From Armatimonadota bacterium (GTDB taxonomy: Bacteria; Armatimonadota; SYMT01; JACQGL01), in NCBI GenBank assembly GCA_016199525.1, contig JACQGL010000088.1, positions 1-47,562 of the forward strand: a stretch of 47,562 nt of DNA, in the 5' to 3' direction. A program made the position numbers and the translations under genes. The notes beneath the pieces were generated by a model. The model saw only the letters and a program-made list of their open reading frames with translations. It was not told the origin of the DNA and ran no database searches. This document shows, one piece after another, positions 44,164 to 47,562 of this stretch (the first letter of the stretch is position 1; the number at the start of each line of letters is the position of its first letter).

Positions 44164-44212
44164 AACGCACATGAATGTTTGGCGGTTCCATGCAGAGGTC
44201 TCTCCGAGCGGG

Positions 44213-47059
44213 TCACTCGCCGACGCTGAAGTCGAGGCCGAGTTGGCGCGCCGCTTCCTGCATGGCCTTGATGGCCGGGTCGTCGTCGGCCGGGGCAGAC
44301 TCCGGATTCGGCTCCATCTCGAAACTGACGCCGATCTTGAGATTCCTCAGGTTCATGCGGGCAGCCGGACTGATGAAGCAGCGGAACAGCTCGCCGTAGT
44401 TCTCGATGGATACGTTCCCGCTGACAGTGAGCCGGCCAATCCGGGCGGAGCTGGCGGGGACCGCGGCGGTGCCGCGGGGAGCGGGCGCAGTGGCGCCTGG
44501 TCCGCCTGCGGACGGGTCGGCGGCTCCGGGCACTCCTGACGGCGAGGGGCCGACCGGGGCAGCGGGACCGGCCGCCGCGAGGGTGGGCGGCAGCTCGGGC
44601 GCAAATGGTGCGATGATCCATACGCCGTCTTCAGTGGCGTCGAAGAACGGTTCCCGGCGGCAGTAGCGGGCCTGGAGCGTCGAAGGACTGGTGCCCCGCC
44701 CGATTCCGATGACGCCGTCTTTGCACGCCTGGATGATACCCGTGACGACAGCATCCCGGCCGGCGATGAGTGGCTTGTCGGTGAAGCGAAGGAAGGCGTC
44801 GATGGCGTCCTTTACCCGGATGCCGCCGTCGGACGGCACTAGTCCGGCTTCCTGGAGCGTGACCGAGCCGACGCGCCGCAGAATCCACTCCTCGTCCTCG
44901 ATCAGGGTGGTCCACAGATAGGCGAGGTGGTCGGCGATGGCGGGACGGGCGTCCGCCAATTGGCAGCCCTCGGGTTCCTGCCCGCAGATCCGCAACGCCA
45001 CGGTGTAGGCAGGCCCGATGGCGGCGGCGTAATCGCGCTTCGCCTTCTCGATCCGTTGCTTCAGGTCGCCTCTCTGTTCCTCATCCAGTTGCGCGCCGAA
45101 CTCAAACTGAATGGCCTCCAGGGCGGCGTGTTCCCGGCGGGCGCCCGCGAGTCGGGACACCCCCTGCGTGGTCCCCGCCAGGAAAACGAGGGTGTTCCGG
45201 TAGGTGCGCTCCCTCCCGCCACAGCGCGCACTGAGAGTGAGGACATGCTGCCGAACCGCCTCCCGGCTATCGCTGTCCACGCCCCAGCCGAGCGAGGGTG
45301 GCAGGATGAGCAGAGTGAGACTGCGCTGCTCCGGCAGGTCTGGCTGGGGATCGACCAGGATGCGCCACGAGGCTCCGCCCGGAGCGCTCCCTCGCTGCGC
45401 CACGGCCCGAAGGTCTTCCAGGATCTCGCTATCGAAGCTACGGCTCGCGGCCTGCTGGCGGTACTGGACCAGCAGCTTGTTGAGGTTGGGCCGGGTGGCG
45501 AACCAGTACCGCTTGCCGATGGCCCCCGCGCTGGTAGCGTGGAGGTAGAAACACCGGTCCTCCAACTCCAGCAGCGCGCCGTCCAAGTAGCCCCAATTCA
45601 CGCCGATGCGGCCGCAGGCTGCCTTTAGATCGCGGGAGCTGTAGCCGCTGCGGTCCGCCTGCCCGCCGAAGGAGGCGAGCAGGATCGCGGAGGCCAGGCC
45701 CCGACCGATCCCTTCGCGGCGATAGTCGCCTCCGCGCTCCTCATCGAAAGCTGCCGCGTTCGACCTGTCCCCGATAAGGTCTGCTGCGGCGACCGAGCGG
45801 TAGGCGGGCCCCCACAGGCGGGTGAGAGCGCCCATGAGCGGGTCGAGCGACCACCGGATGTGGCAAGGCTGGATGAGGTACTGCGTTTGGGTGTTGCCGT
45901 CACGGCGGTCCCAGAGATCAGCCACGATGCTGGCGAGGAGGCGAAGCACGCCGCGCGTCCGCTGGAAGTCGGGGTGGCCGCCCCAGCGCGTGTACAGGGT
46001 GTCGATCAGCGAGGGGTGGAACGGGAAGGCGCGCTCGATCTCCTGGGCGTAAGCCGGCCGGGAGGTTTCGGGAGGGACCTCGCCCGAGTGGGCGGCATAG
46101 AGGGCGGCGTACGCCTGCGCCAGTCGGCGGGGGTAGTCCTCTTCGCCTGGCGTGGTGATGCTCTCGAACAGCCGGGCGCGGACCACATGGTAGATCTCGT
46201 CGTCTGCCACCGGGTTCACGTCCGATCCCAGGCGCTGGAACCGGCGCTCCAGCGTGGTGAACGCCTCCTGGCCCGCCTCGCTCTGCGCCACCTCGTACTT
46301 GCTGGCGGGAAGCGTCGCGACTACCACGGCGCCGGGAACCTGCTGGACGGCCTCCGTAAGCTGCTGGATGAAGGAGATGGTTTGGTCGGCGAGGGTGGTG
46401 TCGCCAACGGGGACCGCGGCGGCGCCCACGCAGTAGTCAGCCAGCTCGTCCAGCAGGATGAGGCACGGGGCAGCGCGCCGTAGGACCTCGACGAAGATCC
46501 CCTGTGGAACACGCTGCGTCTCGTCGTTGGCGCGCACCAGATCGTAGAGGGGGACGCCGCCGAGCTGGAGGGCCAGCTCGCCCCAGGGGGTGCGGGTGTG
46601 GACGCCCTCCGGGGTCCGCCGGCCCTGGGTCGGGTCGCACATGCCGTTGGTGAAGACAGCGACGCCACGTACCTCCGTGGGCAGGCGGTCCTCAATCACG
46701 CGGCGCAGGTCCGCAGCCGCCGGGTGGCTGCGGAGCGCCTCAGCATTGCGGGCCAGGTGCCAGAGGGCAACCAATGTATGCGTCTTGCCCCCGCCGAAGG
46801 CAGTCTGGAGGCTGATGATGCGGTCGCCGCTGTCGGTATCGCCCCACAGCGCGCGGGCCACCCGGGAGAGGATGGTGCCGAGGCCCACCGTCATATAGGT
46901 CTTCTGGAAGAACTGAGCGGCGTCGCGGTAGACCTGGGGAGCGGTCTCCTGGACTACCGCCCAGAGGTTGGCGGCGAAGACCGACTCGTCGAGGCGGCCC
47001 TTTCGAATGTCTTCGTGGGGCGTGGCTATGGCATACCAGGGCTTCAGCTCGCTGCTCAT
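44213..47059 (-). CDS. DUF499 family ATPase
   Basis: The product is 948 aa from ATG 47059. A P-loop lies near residue 90 (LQTAFGGGKTHTLVALWHLA), with Walker B CLILLDELADYC near residue 210 and ATLPASKYE behind it as a sensor region. The C-terminus has a low-complexity Pro/Gly/Ala linker, then a 90-residue domain (GRLTVSGNVSIENYGELFRCF). DUF499 proteins are usually found with DUF1156 methyltransferases and helicases in predicted anti-phage or restriction-like islands. No methyltransferase is in the window. The adjoining AlbA_2-like regulator supports the same context. Confidence 0.85.
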   Translation of the reverse strand: MSSELKPWYAIATPHEDIRKGRLDESVFAANLWAVVQETAPQVYRDAAQFFQKTYMTVGLGTILSRVARALWGDTDSGDRIISLQTAFGGGKTHTLVALWHLARNAEALRSHPAAADLRRVIEDRLPTEVRGVAVFTNGMCDPTQGRRTPEGVHTRTPWGELALQLGGVPLYDLVRANDETQRVPQGIFVEVLRRAAPCLILLDELADYCVGAAAVPVGDTTLADQTISFIQQLTEAVQQVPGAVVVATLPASKYEVAQSEAGQEAFTTLERRFQRLGSDVNPVADDEIYHVVRARLFESITTPGEEDYPRRLAQAYAALYAAHSGEVPPETSRPAYAQEIERAFPFHPSLIDTLYTRWGGHPDFQRTRGVLRLLASIVADLWDRRDGNTQTQYLIQPCHIRWSLDPLMGALTRLWGPAYRSVAAADLIGDRSNAAAFDEERGGDYRREGIGRGLASAILLASFGGQADRSGYSSRDLKAACGRIGVNWGYLDGALLELEDRCFYLHATSAGAIGKRYWFATRPNLNKLLVQYRQQAASRSFDSEILEDLRAVAQRGSAPGGASWRILVDPQPDLPEQRSLTLLILPPSLGWGVDSDSREAVRQHVLTLSARCGGRERTYRNTLVFLAGTTQGVSRLAGARREHAALEAIQFEFGAQLDEEQRGDLKQRIEKAKRDYAAAIGPAYTVALRICGQEPEGCQLADARPAIADHLAYLWTTLIEDEEWILRRVGSVTLQEAGLVPSDGGIRVKDAIDAFLRFTDKPLIAGRDAVVTGIIQACKDGVIGIGRGTSPSTLQARYCRREPFFDATEDGVWIIAPFAPELPPTLAAAGPAAPVGPSPSGVPGAADPSAGGPGATAPAPRGTAAVPASSARIGRLTVSGNVSIENYGELFRCFISPAARMNLRNLKIGVSFEMEPNPESAPADDDPAIKAMQEAARQLGLDFSVGE

Positions 47060-47075
47060 GGGTGATCTCGCTACT

Positions 47076-47144
47076 CTATCGTCGCGGATGATAGCCTATC
47101 GTCTCGACGATAGGCTGCGGCGTTGATCATTAGAACGACGATAG
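47076..47144. promoter_or_regulatory. Operator with four CTATCGTC half-sites
   Basis: AGCCTATCGTC-TC-GACGATAGGCT (47093-47116) is a perfect 11-bp dyad. The 8-mer CTATCGTC occurs again as a direct half-site at 47076-47083 and inverted at 47137-47144. All four sit in the 92-nt gap upstream of the DUF499 ATPase. They probably bind the regulator encoded just upstream. Confidence 0.7.
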
Positions 47145-47151
47145 ACGACTG

Positions 47152-47562
47152 TTAGGACGCTTGGCCGGGCTCAAACACCTCGTAGTAGGTCCAGCGAGGT
47201 GGGGTACCGCGGCGGCGCAGCTTCTTCTGTTCACACAAGCGCCGGAGCAGGCGACCAGCCTGCTGGCCGGAAAGCCCGCACAGATCCATGACGTGTTTGC
47301 GCTCGATCCGTCCGTGTGCCTGCACGTACTCCAGGACCAGGCCCTCCTGCCGCAGGCGTGACAGGCCATGGGTACGCACGTAGCCCGTGGACTGCCCGAG
47401 CCGGCGGTAGACGGCGGCACTGAGATGGTACTGGCGCCCACGGCGGGTCCCTGCCGCTTCCACCAGGCCGCGCTCCGATAGGCGTTCGAGGACACGGCGG
47501 CCATCAGCCGTCCCCTTCTGCGTGAGGCGCCCCGCCGTCTCCGCATCGATCCGGCGCTCGAG
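47152..47562 (-). CDS. C-terminal part of an AlbA_2/Schlafen-like ATP-binding regulator (partial)
   Basis: The gene runs off the right edge; 136 codons are visible, and the ORF track's start at 47463 is internal. Two winged-helix units are seen. The first is RRVLERLSERGLVEAAG followed by GRQYHLSAAVYRRLG; the second is VQAHGRIERKHVMDLCGLSG followed by LLRRLCEQKKLRRRG. This tail is typical of AlbA_2 ATP-binding transcription regulators next to defence genes. It is followed after 92 nt, holding an operator, by the DUF499 ATPase on the same strand. Confidence 0.65.
   Translation of the reverse strand, partial: LERRIDAETAGRLTQKGTADGRRVLERLSERGLVEAAGTRRGRQYHLSAAVYRRLGQSTGYVRTHGLSRLRQEGLVLEYVQAHGRIERKHVMDLCGLSGQQAGRLLRRLCEQKKLRRRGTPPRWTYYEVFEPGQAS

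Noticed and set aside
44631-44915. Short ORFs antisense to or inside the DUF499 gene
   Set aside because: The DUF499 frame is continuous with Walker motifs; the others are shadows.
1-47562. CRISPR array or rRNA genes
   Set aside because: No regular direct repeats with spacers and no rRNA core sequences were seen.

Overview
The window is high-GC DNA from a free-living bacterium. The left half looks chromosomal. It carries rpoBC, nadD-rsfS, a SigH-type sigma factor, a two-subunit 2-oxoacid:ferredoxin oxidoreductase and a pilin-like protein. A sporulation-type SigH homologue, KorAB without small subunits, and an RpoB with a Cys4 insertion suggest a terrabacterial lineage near Armatimonadota, Chloroflexota or deep Firmicutes. 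The sequence alone does not settle this.

Layout, left to right. (1) 48-3971: a PilX-like secreted protein with dockerin-like repeats, then a CopB-type copper ATPase. (2) 4002-7619, minus strand: an orphan DUF35 protein, a TPR/membrane protein, rsfS, nadD, a small unknown and sigH. A 0.97 kb hairpin-rich gap follows. (3) 8591-11631: korA-korB. (4) 11676-22374, minus strand: rpoB, rpoC and a sigma-like/zinc-finger gene, driven by a clear sigma70-type promoter at about 22.6 kb. (5) 22962-24439: an IS66-type element whose transposase is dead. It has an in-frame amber codon, and a 22-nt palindrome insertion shifts the frame. A truncated membrane-protein gene abuts its right end. (6) 24927-34215: a secreted protein, a radical SAM/SPASM protein with a possible 30-aa peptide gene upstream, then a cupin, a hemerythrin, a b561/multihaem cytochrome c, an FG-GAP/UnbV protein and a TPR protein. 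A Crp/FNR-like dyad lies between the divergent arms.

(7) 34246-about 42000: a small integrated element resembling a P4-like satellite or plasmid. It starts with a tRNA 3'-end fragment and a hairpin holding two tandem repeats. Then come a tyrosine integrase coupled to a CGNR protein, an excisionase-like HTH, a prim-pol, an SF3 helicase, small unknowns, a DUF4258/YgiT toxin-antitoxin pair and two related HTH proteins set among many perfect palindromes. No virion genes are visible. (8) 42160-47562, minus strand: a putative defence or nucleotide-signalling island with an AlbA_2/Schlafen-like regulator (cut by the window end), a DUF499 ATPase, a YwgA-like protein and an HD phosphohydrolase. A four-copy 8-mer operator precedes the ATPase.

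The most unusual observation is the 18-bp palindrome CCCCGAAAGCTTTCGGGG. It interrupts the IS66 transposase between CCTG duplications, and exact removal of 22 nt restores the transposase frame. An identical copy lies in the integrated element and a degenerate copy lies nearby. This looks like a tiny palindromic repeat that spreads.
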